DNA of 38,480 nt from an uncultured Oscillibacter sp. (GCA_947382875.1 CANDBG010000021.1:1-38480), one strand, 5' to 3'. Shown: positions 24,210 through 32,955, numbered from the stretch's first letter. Notes: a model not told the origin generated them from the sequence alone. Translations and numbers: made by a program.

Positions 24210-25472
24210 ATGTCACACACCGCGGAAATTATTGCCGTGGGAACCGAGCTGCTCCTTGGCAATATCACCAATACCAATGCGCGGACGCTTTCGGAAAGCC
24301 TCTCCACGTTAGGCATTAACGTTTTCTGGCATACGGTCGTAGGCGACAACCCGGAACGTCTCCGGGAGGCCCTTGAGATTGCACGACGCCGGGCGGATAT
24401 CATTCTCACAACCGGCGGTCTTGGTCCCACTTACGACGACCTCACCAAACAAACCATCTGTGAGACCTTCCATCAAAAACTGGTATTACATCCGGACATT
24501 TTGGAGGATATCCGTTCTTTTTATGAATCCGCGCTCCATGTTCCGATGCCGGAGAACAACACCCAGCAGGCCGAATTGCCGGAGGGCTGTACCGTTTTTG
24601 ACAACCCCGTCGGCACGGCCCCCGGCTGCGCCTTTGAGGCGGACGGCGTTCATGTCCTCATGTTCCCCGGACCGCCTCACGAAATGGAAACCATGCTCCG
24701 CCGCTGCGGGGAACCGTATCTCCGGAAGCTGTCCAAAGAAGTGATCGTTTCACGGGATATCATGACCTTCGGTATGGGGGAAAGCTCCGTGGATGAGCTT
24801 CTTCATGAAACCATGTCCAAAATGACCAATCCGACCCTTGCCACTTATGCCAAGCCCAGTGAAGTGCGCCTCCGGGCCACGGCCAAGGCCGCCACGGAAG
24901 AAGAAGCAAACGCCATGCTGATTCCGGTCTGGGAAATGGTCTGCAAAACCCTGGGTAATGTGGTTTACGGCGTGGATGTGTCAGGGCTGGCGGAGGTGTG
25001 CTATGCGCAGCTTCTGCGGCGCGGGCTGACCCTCGCCACCGCGGAAAGCTGTACCGGCGGCATGGCTGCGGAACGTATGACGGCAATTCCAGGCGCGTCA
25101 AAAGTCTATCGGGGCGGCGTCGTGAGCTACTGGACCTCCGTCAAGGCGGAAGTACTGGGAGTGCCGCAGGAAATTCTGGACGCCTATGGAGCCGTTTCCG
25201 AGGAAACCGCACGGGCTATGGCTGAGGGCGTCTGCCGCGTTACCGGAGCCGATGTGGGCGTTTCCGTCACAGGCGTGGCGGGGCCGGACCCGGACGAACG
25301 CGGCGTGCCTGTGGGCATTGTGTACATCGGTCTGGCAACGCCTGAGGGCACCTTTTGCCGGAAAATGGATTCCGGCCGGCGGCGGCGCGACCGCATTCAA
25401 GGCTTAGCGGCGAATCATGCCTTCGACGTGGTGCGCCGCTGGCTGACCGGTTTGCCGGTGGAAACCATCTGA
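24210..25472 (+). CDS. cinA: CinA, competence/damage-inducible protein with nicotinamide-nucleotide amidase domain
   Basis: The 420-residue protein has two domains. The N-terminal molybdopterin-binding-like domain (residues 1-170, AVGTELLLGNITNTNA and TTGGLGPTYDDLTKQT) is the COG1058 type that hydrolyses ADP-ribose. The C-terminal domain from about residue 258 (TAESCTGGMAAERMTAIPGAS, VSVTGVAGPDPDER) is the PncC-type nicotinamide mononucleotide amidase. Together they recycle pyridine nucleotide breakdown products. The full length is typical. AAAGGAGG precedes the ATG at 24210. It ends the thiI-HD-cinA transcript. In Bacillus cinA is beside recA, but no recA is seen here. Confidence 0.95.
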   Translation: MSHTAEIIAVGTELLLGNITNTNARTLSESLSTLGINVFWHTVVGDNPERLREALEIARRRADIILTTGGLGPTYDDLTKQTICETFHQKLVLHPDILEDIRSFYESALHVPMPENNTQQAELPEGCTVFDNPVGTAPGCAFEADGVHVLMFPGPPHEMETMLRRCGEPYLRKLSKEVIVSRDIMTFGMGESSVDELLHETMSKMTNPTLATYAKPSEVRLRATAKAATEEEANAMLIPVWEMVCKTLGNVVYGVDVSGLAEVCYAQLLRRGLTLATAESCTGGMAAERMTAIPGASKVYRGGVVSYWTSVKAEVLGVPQEILDAYGAVSEETARAMAEGVCRVTGADVGVSVTGVAGPDPDERGVPVGIVYIGLATPEGTFCRKMDSGRRRRDRIQGLAANHAFDVVRRWLTGLPVETI

Positions 25473-25503
25473 TTTTGCCGGCGTGACAGGAGTTCGGTTT
25501 TTC

Positions 25504-25532
25504 TTGACAAATTTGGATGGAACGGGTAGTAT
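25504..25532 (+). promoter_or_regulatory. sigma-A promoter of the cupin gene
   Basis: TTGACA (25504-25509), 17-base spacer, TAGTAT (25527-25532), 30 bases before the cupin ATG. Confidence 0.7.
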
Positions 25533-25562
25533 AGTTGGAAGAACAGGAGGGGAAACAGCATT

Positions 25563-25967
25563 ATGGAGGATTTTATGGAGCGGGATCTCCCAGAAGAAAC
25601 CGGTGAGCTTGACCCGCATTTGGTTTTAGCCCGGGTGCAGGATACCAAACCCAGACGGCTTGACGGAGGTCGGACCGTGCTGCGGCCCAGCCTGCCTTTT
25701 GACGAAACAACCCGTCTGGCAAGCTGCTTCCTGGACCTATACATCGGCGCACGTTACGCGCCGTCGCCCTCGCGGCCGGGGTGTATCTGTCATGCTACGG
25801 TCCTGGCGGGGAGCGTCAACCTGACGGTGGGCGGGAAAACCTTCCAGCTTCTGGAACGGGATGCCCTGCGCTTTGCCGCCGATCAGCCCTATCAATTCTA
25901 TAACCTCTCAAATGGCGCGGGACGGCTCTTGCTGGAATACCAATACTTGCAGGGCAACGGAACCTAA
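25563..25967 (+). CDS. small cupin-domain protein
   Basis: The 134-residue protein is probably a single cupin fold. The C-terminal half shows the beta-barrel pattern CHATVLAGSVNLTVGGKTFQLLERDALRFAADQPYQFYNL, with the G(x)5 turn and a late aromatic strand LLLEYQYL. The usual metal-binding HxH pair of the first cupin motif is not evident; only one His (in CHATVL) is present, so metal binding is doubtful. Such proteins may bind small sugars or act as sensor domains. The ATG at 25563 follows AGGAGGGG at a long spacing of ten bases; a second ATG at 25575 is possible. It has its own promoter and terminator, so it is not part of the thiI-cinA unit. Confidence 0.75.
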   Translation: MEDFMERDLPEETGELDPHLVLARVQDTKPRRLDGGRTVLRPSLPFDETTRLASCFLDLYIGARYAPSPSRPGCICHATVLAGSVNLTVGGKTFQLLERDALRFAADQPYQFYNLSNGAGRLLLEYQYLQGNGT

Positions 25968-25981
25968 CCGCAAAAAAACGT

Positions 25982-26012
25982 AACGGCACAGCCTGAAGGC
26001 TGTGCCGTTTTT
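25982..26012 (+). terminator. terminator of the cupin gene
   Basis: AACGGCACAGCC (25982-25993), loop TGAA, GGCTGTGCCGTT (25998-26009), then TTT. A strong stem with A-rich and T-rich flanks. Confidence 0.9.
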
Positions 26013-26020
26013 GACGGGGT

Positions 26021-26069
26021 GCAGGGGAACTCGGTTCCCCTGCCGGGGTCCAGGGGCAGCGTCCCTGGG
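26021..26069. repeat. double GC-rich palindrome after carB-dapF
   Basis: Two hairpins in a row: GCAGGGGAAC/GTTCCCCTGC (26021-26043, loop TCG) and TCCAGGG/CCCTGGG (26049-26069). They lie only six bases from the stop of the reverse gene. The compact pair resembles repeats common in Oscillospiraceae intergenic DNA, and may also protect the 3' end of the carAB-dapF mRNA. Confidence 0.6.
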
Positions 26070-26074
26070 AGGTC

Positions 26075-29000
26075 TCAGTATTCCACCTCTCCAACATATA
26101 TCAGCTTCGCGTCGCCGGTGAGGGTTACGGATTCATCCGTATAGTGAACAATTAAATCCCCGCCGCGGACTCGAACCGTTATGTCCGTGTCCTTCGGACA
26201 TAAACCGTTCGCAATCGCTGCCGTGACCGCTGCGCATGCTCCGGTACCGCATGCCATCGTTTCGCCGCTGCCGCGCTCCCATACGCGCATCTTGATCGTG
26301 CTGGGGTTGACTACCCGGATAAATTCTGTGTTGATGCGCTCCGGGAAATAAGGCGCGTGCTCAAAACGCGGACCAATAAAATCTACATCCACTGCATCCA
26401 CACGGGGACAGAAAACCACACAATGCGGGTTGCCCATATCAACACAGGTGATGTTATAAGGCCGTCCTGCTATGCGGACGGGATAATTTACCACCGTCTT
26501 TTCTGGTATCGTAAACTTCAACGCTGCCGTATCCAACGTTGCCTTTCCCATGTCCACACAGGCGGACGTCACCTTTCCGCTTGTGGTGTACAGCGTTACC
26601 GTCCTGATGCCGCTGCCGGTTTCCACCGTCAGCGTTTCCCCCTTTACAAAACCATTGTCATACAAATACTTGCCCATGCAGCGCAGCGCGTTGCCGGCCA
26701 TTTTGCCTTCGCTGCCGTCGCTGTTGAACATCCGCATTTTTGCGTCGGCTGCTTCCGAAGCCTCCATCAAAATAATGCCATCTGCACCGATGCCGTAATG
26801 ACGGTCGCAGAGCGTGATGCAGAGCGATTCCGGACAGGTGATTTCTCCATGGAAATTTTCCAGGAATATATAATCATTCCCACAAGTCTGCATTTTGGCA
26901 AATGTCAGGCGCTGGCGGCCGCTCCGGAGATGACAGATATCCACGAGCTCCGTGTTCTTCTGCGTGTAACGCGAAGCTAAAATATCTGTGAGGGCGTTGG
27001 CGGTGTCCAGAGAAGTGAGGCAGGGAATGCCCAGCTGGACGCACCGATGATTCAAATGAATAAAATCGCGGATATAATCGGGCTCTGTGGAGCCGGTGAG
27101 AATTACATAATCAATTCTGCCATTTTCCAACAGATCAAAAACCTGGTTGTCCTTGCCCAGCTTGCCGACGATTTCCACGTCCGCGCCCAGCTGGGAAATC
27201 TCCCGTGCTGTGCCATCGGTGGCGTAGAGCTTGTAGCCCATGTCGTCCAGCTTCCGGGCAATGTTTACAACCTCCGGCTGATCCCGGTGGTTGACGGAGA
27301 TCAATACGCCGCCGCGCTGCTCCTTTTCGACCCGGTAGCCCGCCGAAACCAACCCCTTGAACAAGGCTTCCTGCATATCTTTGCCAAGACCCAGAACCTC
27401 GCCTGTGGATTTCATTTCCGGGGACAGCGCCGCGTTTGCGTCGGTGATTTTCTCAAAGGAGAAAACCGGAACCTTAACCGCCACATAAGGCGGCTGCTTA
27501 TACAAGCCCACGCCGTAGCCAAGAGACTTGAGAGGGCGTCCGACCATGACCTTTGTCGCCAGCTCCACCATCGGCACACCGGTGACTTTGGAAATATATG
27601 GAACCGTACGGCTGGCCCGGGGGTTGACCTCTATGACGTACAGCCCGCCTTGGTATATCAAATACTGTATATTAATCAGGCCCTTGGTGCCCAGGGACAA
27701 CGCCAGCTTTTCCGAACAATCAATGATGGTTTTCAACATCCGGTCTCCGATGGAAAAGGGCGGGTATACCGCGATGGAGTCGCCGGAGTGAACGCCGGTG
27801 CGCTCAATGTGCTGCATGACGCCGGGAATCAGGACGTCCACGCCGTCGGAAATGACGTCGACCTCTAATTCCTTGCCCATCAGATACTGATCGACTAAAA
27901 CCGGATTCTCTACCTTGCCGGAAAGAATGATTTCCATGTAGGTACGAACGTCCTCGTCGTTGTGGGCAATGACCATATTCTGACCGCCGATGACGTAACT
28001 GGGACGCAGCAGAACGGGATACCCCAATTCGTTGGCCGCGTCCAGGGCCTCCTGCATTCCAAGAACGCCCCGGCCTTGCGGACGCTTGATGTGGAAGCGT
28101 TCCAGGAGTTCGTCAAACCGTTCCCGGTCCTCCGCCATGTCGATGGATTCCGCACTGGTGCCCATGATCGAAATGCCTTGGCTGTCCAGAAATTTCGTCA
28201 GCTTGATGGCCGTCTGACCGCCGAAAGCCACGACCACACCGACGGGTTTTTCCACATCAATGATCTGCATGACGTCCTCGGGACAGAGCGGTTCAAAATA
28301 CAGACGGTCCGCGGTGTCGTAGTCCGTGGAGACAGTTTCGGGGTTGTTGTTGACGATTACCACGTCATACCCCATCTCTTTCAGCGTCCAGACGCAGTGA
28401 ACAGAAGAATAATCGAACTCAATGCCTTGTCCAATCCGAATCGGACCGGAACCAAGTACCATAATCACAGGGCGTCCGGAACGCGGGAACGCGCGGGATT
28501 CACAGTAATGGTCAAAGCTGGAGTAGAAGTACGGCGTTTCCGCGTCGAATTCCGCGCCGCAGGTATCCACCATCTTGTATACGGCCTTTTGGGGTTCACA
28601 GGGAAGCTCCTTATTGTAAGAGAGACGGAGCAGGGCCTCATCCGTGTAGCCCAGCTGCTTGCCACGCTGGTAATCCTCGGGATGCAGCTTGTCCATCCGC
28701 TCCAAATCCCACTCAAAGCCTGCCAGATTTTCGATCTTATGCAGGAACCACCGGTCAATTTTGGTAATCTGATAAATTTCCTCTACGTCAACGCCGGCTT
28801 TCAGGGCCTCGAAAATGGTGAACAGACGGTGATCGTCCACCTGCTTCAAACGCTCCATGAGCGGAATGCCGGACGTGTCTTTCCGGTTCAGCGTATCCAT
28901 GCCGATCTCCGCGCCCCGGACCGCCTTCATCAGCGCCATCTCAAAGCTGGGGGCAATCGACATGACTTCGCCGGTGGCCTTCATTTGCGTGCCCAGCGTG

Positions 29001-30109
29001 CGGGAGGCGTCGGCAAACTTATCGAAAGGCCACTTCGGCATTTTGACGACAATGTAATCCACCGTAGGCTCAAAGCAGGCGCAGGTTTTGCCGGTAATGT
29101 CATTTTTGATCTCGTCCAGCGTGTAGCCCAGGGCTATTTTGGTGGTAATTTTGGCAATCGGGTAGCCGGTGGCTTTGGACGCCAGCGCCGAAGACCGTGA
29201 AACCCGCGGGTTTACCTCGATTACGGCATACTCAAAGCTGTCGGGGTTCAGGGCGAACTGTACGTTGCAGCCGCCAACGATGCCCAGATTGGTGATAATG
29301 TCCAGAGAAGCGGAACGGAGCATTTGAAATTCCTTGTCCGCCAGGGTCTGGGTGGGAGCCACGACGATGGAATCGCCGGTGTGGATGCCAACCGGGTCCA
29401 TGTTTTCCATGGAGCAAATCGCAATCACATTGCCGATGCTGTCCCGCATGGTCTCGAATTCGATTTCCTTCCAGCCGAATATGGCCTTTTCAACCAGTAC
29501 CTGGGTGATGGGCGAAGCGTCCAGGCCTGTCTGGGCAATGACACGAAGCTCAGCTTCGTTCTGCGCCGCTCCGCCGCCTGCGCCGCCCAGCGTAAAGGCG
29601 GGCCGTACGATGACCGGATAGCCAATCCGGGCGGCAGCTTCCAACGCGCCGTCCACCGTTTCCGCAATGTCGGAGGCAATGACCGGCTGTCCAATTTCCG
29701 CCATGGCTTCCTTGAACAGTTCACGGTCTTCGGCGCGGGAAATGGCCTTGGCATCGGTACCCAGCAGACGGACGTTTTCTTCGGCCAGAAAACCTTCCTT
29801 GTCCAGCTGCATAGCCAACGTCAGGCCAGTCTGACCGCCCAGACCCGCGAGAATGGAGTCCGGCTTTTCCTTTCGGATAATGCGTTTGATGGTCTCTATG
29901 GCCAGCGGTTCCAGGTAAATTTCGTCCGCCATGGCCTGATCGGTCATGATGGTGGCGGGGTTGGAGTTGCAGAGAACAACGTTGACGCCCGCCTCTTTCA
30001 GCACACGGCACGCCTGTGCGCCTGCGTAGTCGAATTCCGCGGCCTGACCAATGACAATCGGGCCGGAGCCTATTACCAGCACTTTTTTGATTTTACGATC
30101 CAACGGCAT
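26075..30109 (-). CDS. carB: carbamoyl-phosphate synthase large chain fused to a diaminopimelate epimerase domain
   Basis: The 1344-residue reading frame holds two proteins. Residues 1-1067 are a complete CarB: two ATP-grasp halves (both with the GSGPI-IGQ start at about 14 and 555) and a C-terminal allosteric MGS domain ending near TELVDICHLR. Residues 1068-1344 are a complete DapF (LTFAKMQTCGNDYIF to GDAKLIYVGEVEY), normally a separate protein of about 275 residues that interconverts LL- and meso-diaminopimelate. No stop codon or good internal start separates them; the only start-like codon at the junction is CTG at 26908. The DapF part has the second catalytic Cys (residue 1287, GETMACGTGA), but Ala1138 replaces the first one (KMAGNALRC in place of CGNGxRC). 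It overlaps carA by one base. Confidence 0.95.
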   Translation of the reverse strand: MPLDRKIKKVLVIGSGPIVIGQAAEFDYAGAQACRVLKEAGVNVVLCNSNPATIMTDQAMADEIYLEPLAIETIKRIIRKEKPDSILAGLGGQTGLTLAMQLDKEGFLAEENVRLLGTDAKAISRAEDRELFKEAMAEIGQPVIASDIAETVDGALEAAARIGYPVIVRPAFTLGGAGGGAAQNEAELRVIAQTGLDASPITQVLVEKAIFGWKEIEFETMRDSIGNVIAICSMENMDPVGIHTGDSIVVAPTQTLADKEFQMLRSASLDIITNLGIVGGCNVQFALNPDSFEYAVIEVNPRVSRSSALASKATGYPIAKITTKIALGYTLDEIKNDITGKTCACFEPTVDYIVVKMPKWPFDKFADASRTLGTQMKATGEVMSIAPSFEMALMKAVRGAEIGMDTLNRKDTSGIPLMERLKQVDDHRLFTIFEALKAGVDVEEIYQITKIDRWFLHKIENLAGFEWDLERMDKLHPEDYQRGKQLGYTDEALLRLSYNKELPCEPQKAVYKMVDTCGAEFDAETPYFYSSFDHYCESRAFPRSGRPVIMVLGSGPIRIGQGIEFDYSSVHCVWTLKEMGYDVVIVNNNPETVSTDYDTADRLYFEPLCPEDVMQIIDVEKPVGVVVAFGGQTAIKLTKFLDSQGISIMGTSAESIDMAEDRERFDELLERFHIKRPQGRGVLGMQEALDAANELGYPVLLRPSYVIGGQNMVIAHNDEDVRTYMEIILSGKVENPVLVDQYLMGKELEVDVISDGVDVLIPGVMQHIERTGVHSGDSIAVYPPFSIGDRMLKTIIDCSEKLALSLGTKGLINIQYLIYQGGLYVIEVNPRASRTVPYISKVTGVPMVELATKVMVGRPLKSLGYGVGLYKQPPYVAVKVPVFSFEKITDANAALSPEMKSTGEVLGLGKDMQEALFKGLVSAGYRVEKEQRGGVLISVNHRDQPEVVNIARKLDDMGYKLYATDGTAREISQLGADVEIVGKLGKDNQVFDLLENGRIDYVILTGSTEPDYIRDFIHLNHRCVQLGIPCLTSLDTANALTDILASRYTQKNTELVDICHLRSGRQRLTFAKMQTCGNDYIFLENFHGEITCPESLCITLCDRHYGIGADGIILMEASEAADAKMRMFNSDGSEGKMAGNALRCMGKYLYDNGFVKGETLTVETGSGIRTVTLYTTSGKVTSACVDMGKATLDTAALKFTIPEKTVVNYPVRIAGRPYNITCVDMGNPHCVVFCPRVDAVDVDFIGPRFEHAPYFPERINTEFIRVVNPSTIKMRVWERGSGETMACGTGACAAVTAAIANGLCPKDTDITVRVRGGDLIVHYTDESVTLTGDAKLIYVGEVEY

Positions 30110-31173
30110 TACAGGTGGCCTCCTTCCATCAAAGCGGTGAAGCGGTCAAAGAGGAACGCGGTGTCGAGGGGGCCGCCGCGGGCTTCCGGGTGAAACTGGA
30201 CGGTAAACGCTTGCAAATCAGGATAATCAATGCCTTCGCAGGTGCCGTCGTTGGCGTTTGCGAAGGAGACTTTTCCGGCTTTGAGATGCTCTGCATCCAC
30301 CGCATAGCCATGGTTCTGACTGGTGATGTACGTGCGGAGCCCGTTCAGGTCCCGTACCGGCTGATTGACGCCCCGGTGTCCGTACTTGAGCTTGAAGGTG
30401 GACCCGCCAACCGCCAAGGCCATGAGCTGGTGTCCAAGACAGATGCCAAACATGGGAACCTTGCCCAGCAGCCTGCGAATCTGTTCAATCTGATAGACGT
30501 TTTCCGCCGGGTCGCCGGGTCCGTTGGAAAGCATGACGCCATCCGGCGAGGCCGCCAGGATTTCCTCTGCGGAGGTTCCGGCGGGGAGAACCGTCACTTC
30601 ACAGCCCCGTTTTTGCAGCTGCCGGACGATGTAACGCTTTGCGCCGTAATCCAGCAGCGCGACGCGGAAACGCGTTCCGCCCTCCGCCGGATGGAGAGAC
30701 GGTTCCTTACAGGTGACGGTCTGCATCATGTTGGCGGAGGTGTGGGCAGCGGCGGCGGCCAGCCCGGCGTTTACGTCGGTGCAGATGGCGGCGTTCATCA
30801 CGCCTTGTTCCCGGATGATGCGGGTCAGCTCCCGGGTATCGATGCCGCAAAGTCCCGGAACGTTCTGTTCCTTCAAAAATTCTTCCAGGGTGCAGTCCGT
30901 ACGGAAATTGGAAGGGGATTTGCAGAATTCCCGCACGATGTAGCCCTCCACACGGCACGCTCCTTCGAAATCCGCCCGCATGACGCCATAGTTCCCAATC
31001 AAAGGGTAAGTTTGCAGAACGATTTGTCCGGCATAGCTGGGGTCGGTCAGAGTTTCGACGTAGCCGCCCATACCGGTGGTAAATACCAGTTCGCCCACGG
31101 CTTCGGTCTCTGCGCCGAAGCGAAGCCCCTCGAAGACCTGTCCATCCTGAAGCACTAAATAACCTTTTTCCAT
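30109..31173 (-). CDS. carA: carbamoyl-phosphate synthase small chain
   Basis: The 354-residue glutaminase subunit supplies ammonia to CarB. The N-terminal domain starts LVLQDGQVFEGLRFG, and the C-terminal class I amidotransferase domain has LLDYGAKRYIVRQL, the nucleophile in FGICLGHQLMALA and VQFHPEARGGP. Length is typical. GGGAGGG precedes the ATG at 31173. The stop overlaps the carB start (TAATG), giving translational coupling. It heads the carA-carB-dapF transcript from the promoter at 31226-31254. I see no pyrimidine or arginine attenuator in the short leader of about 45 bases. Confidence 0.97.
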   Translation of the reverse strand: MEKGYLVLQDGQVFEGLRFGAETEAVGELVFTTGMGGYVETLTDPSYAGQIVLQTYPLIGNYGVMRADFEGACRVEGYIVREFCKSPSNFRTDCTLEEFLKEQNVPGLCGIDTRELTRIIREQGVMNAAICTDVNAGLAAAAAHTSANMMQTVTCKEPSLHPAEGGTRFRVALLDYGAKRYIVRQLQKRGCEVTVLPAGTSAEEILAASPDGVMLSNGPGDPAENVYQIEQIRRLLGKVPMFGICLGHQLMALAVGGSTFKLKYGHRGVNQPVRDLNGLRTYITSQNHGYAVDAEHLKAGKVSFANANDGTCEGIDYPDLQAFTVQFHPEARGGPLDTAFLFDRFTALMEGGHL

Positions 31174-31225
31174 GAAGCCCTCCCATCGCTGAACACAATT
31201 CGGCAGCTTTGAATGATTCTATGTT

Positions 31226-31254
31226 ATTATGCTTTTTTTTTAACGTGCCGTCAA
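31226..31254 (-). promoter_or_regulatory. sigma-A promoter of carAB-dapF
   Basis: Reverse strand TTGACG (31254-31249), a 17-base spacer that contains an A9 run, and CATAAT (31231-31226). Only the last base of the -35 box and the first of the -10 box depart from consensus. Confidence 0.75.
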
Positions 31255-31365
31255 TGGCTCTTTCTTTTTTACCCTAATAAAGTTTCGGACGGATTCCCCG
31301 TCTGTTTTTGTGCAAAACCCCAATTGCCGCTTTCGCCTCTGCCATATTCTGACGCAAAGCTGCTC

Positions 31366-31394
31366 TTGACAAATAAAAACTCATGTTCTATAAT
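31366..31394 (+). promoter_or_regulatory. perfect sigma-A promoter of the SLOG gene
   Basis: TTGACA (31366-31371), 17-base spacer, TATAAT (31389-31394). The gene starts 31 bases downstream. Confidence 0.88.
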
Positions 31395-31425
31395 AGGGGT
31401 AAATCAAAAGACAGGAGGCTTTGTC

Positions 31426-31953
31426 GTGAGAGCAAGACAAGTAAGCTGCTGCTTTACCGGGCACCGGCCGGAGAAGCTGCCATGGCGCTACGATGAAAAA
31501 GACCCGCGCTGCGCCGCCCTCAAGCGCTGCATCGCCGGGGCGGTGGAATCGGCGTATGCCGAGGGCTTCCGCCATTTTCTCTGCGGGATGGCCCTGGGGA
31601 GCGATTTGTATTTTTGTGAAAGCGTCCTGGCTCTGCGGGAAAAATACCCGGATGTCACCCTGGAAGCCGCGATTCCGTGCCCAACCCAGGCCAACGCCTG
31701 GCCGCCGCAGCAACAGGAGCGTTACCGCCGTCTTGTGGCCGCCTGCGACGTGGAAACCATGGTTTCCGCCAGCTACACCCCCTATTGTATGCTGCGCCGG
31801 AACCGGTACATGGTGGACCATGCGTCGCTGGTCGTTGCGGTCTTTGACGGAAGCCCCGGCGGAACGCGCTACACCATCGAATACGCCATGAAGCAAGGCG
31901 TGAAGGTGGTGGACCTGCCGATTTCGACGGAGGAAAAAGGCGGCGGAGTGTAA
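31426..31953 (+). CDS. SLOG-family (DUF1273/YpsA-like) protein
   Basis: The 175-residue protein starts VSCCFTGHRPEKLPW, the signature of the DUF1273/YpsA branch of the SLOG superfamily. It continues with FLCGMALGSDLYFCESVLALR and ends with LVVAVFDGSPGGTRYTIEYAMKQGVKVVDLPI. SLOG proteins have a Rossmann-like fold that binds nucleotide-derived ligands such as ADP-ribose or NAD-like signals; YpsA itself affects cell division in Bacillus. I choose the GTG at 31426, which follows AGGAGG by seven bases, rather than the long upstream open frame. It is monocistronic. Its last codons and stop lie inside the terminator hairpin of the convergent pta gene. Confidence 0.85.
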   Translation: MRARQVSCCFTGHRPEKLPWRYDEKDPRCAALKRCIAGAVESAYAEGFRHFLCGMALGSDLYFCESVLALREKYPDVTLEAAIPCPTQANAWPPQQQERYRRLVAACDVETMVSASYTPYCMLRRNRYMVDHASLVVAVFDGSPGGTRYTIEYAMKQGVKVVDLPISTEEKGGGV

Positions 31954-31966
31954 ACACTCCGCCGCC
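31934..31966 (-). terminator. pta terminator overlapping the SLOG stop codon
   Basis: GGCGGCGGAGTG (31939-31950), loop TAAA, CACTCCGCCGCC (31955-31966). On the reverse strand the stem is followed by T5. The loop supplies the TAA stop of the SLOG gene. There is no T tract on the forward side, so it terminates only pta well. Confidence 0.88.
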
Positions 31967-31974
31967 CATACGGG

Positions 31975-32955
31975 TCAGTCTTCGCAGAGGCCGGCGGTGA
32001 TGATCGCCATGGAATAGACTTCCTGGGCGTTGCAGCCGCGGGAAAGGTCGTTGATCGGCGCGTTCAGGCCCTGGAGAATCGGGCCGTACGCGTCAAAGGA
32101 ACCCATGCGCTGACAGATCTTATAGCCGATGTTGCCGGCGTTGATGTCCGGGAAAATGAAGGTGTTGGCGTGGCCGGTGAGGGGGGATTCGGGGCACTTG
32201 GTATGCGCCACGGTGGGAGACACCGCCGCGTCAAACTGCAGTTCACCGTCAATGATTGTGTCAGGCAGCTTCGCTTTCGCCTTGACGCAGGCATTGCGCA
32301 TCTTATCAACATCCTCGCCTTTGCCGGAACCATGGGTGGAGTAACTGAGGAAGGCAACCTTCGGGTCAATGCCGAAGATTTTCGCCGTGGAGACGGTTTC
32401 CGCGGCAATTTCGACCAGCTCATCCTCGGAGGGCTTGATGTTGATGGCGCAGTCCGCCATGGCCAGAACTTCGCGGTCGCCGGTGGCGGAGGGACGCACC
32501 AGAATGAAGCAGGAAGATACGATGCTGCATCCGGGCTTGGTCTTGATGATCTGAAGGGCGGGGCGTACGGTGTCAGCGGTGGAGTAAGTAGCGCCGCCGA
32601 GGAGAGCGTCCGCGTAGCCCATTTTTACCAGCATGGTACCGAAATAGTTGCCCTGTTTCAGAAGATCGCGGCACTGTTCTTCAGTCATTTTGCCCCTGCG
32701 CAGTTCCACCAGGGCGGCAACCATCTTGTCCATATCCGGGAAGGTGGCGGGGTCCATGATCTCCGCGCCGCGGATGTTGAAGCCAATGTCCTCGGCGGCG
32801 GCCTGCACTTCGTCCGCGTTGCCCACCAGGACGGGAGTCAGGAACGTACCGGACAGCAAACGGGCGGATGCTTCCAGGATACGGGGGTCCGTACCCTCCG
32901 TAAAGACGATTTTGCGGGGATGCTCTTTCAGCTTGTGAATCAGGAAATTAAACAT
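31975..32955 (-). CDS. pta: phosphate acetyltransferase
   Basis: The 326-residue enzyme converts acetyl-CoA and phosphate to acetyl phosphate, leading to ATP through acetate kinase. Features are KIVFTEGTDPRILEAS near the N-terminus, ADALLGGATYSTADTVRPALQII, FLSYSTHGSGKGEDVDK, GELQFDAAVSP and NTFIFPDINAGNIGYKICQRM, all in the order of short-form (single-domain) Pta. GGAGG lies nine bases before the ATG. The usual partner ackA is not adjacent. In the cell it would work downstream of the pyruvate:ferredoxin oxidoreductase encoded at 13803-17345. Its terminator is at 31934-31966. Confidence 0.95.
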   Translation of the reverse strand: MFNFLIHKLKEHPRKIVFTEGTDPRILEASARLLSGTFLTPVLVGNADEVQAAAEDIGFNIRGAEIMDPATFPDMDKMVAALVELRRGKMTEEQCRDLLKQGNYFGTMLVKMGYADALLGGATYSTADTVRPALQIIKTKPGCSIVSSCFILVRPSATGDREVLAMADCAINIKPSEDELVEIAAETVSTAKIFGIDPKVAFLSYSTHGSGKGEDVDKMRNACVKAKAKLPDTIIDGELQFDAAVSPTVAHTKCPESPLTGHANTFIFPDINAGNIGYKICQRMGSFDAYGPILQGLNAPINDLSRGCNAQEVYSMAIITAGLCED

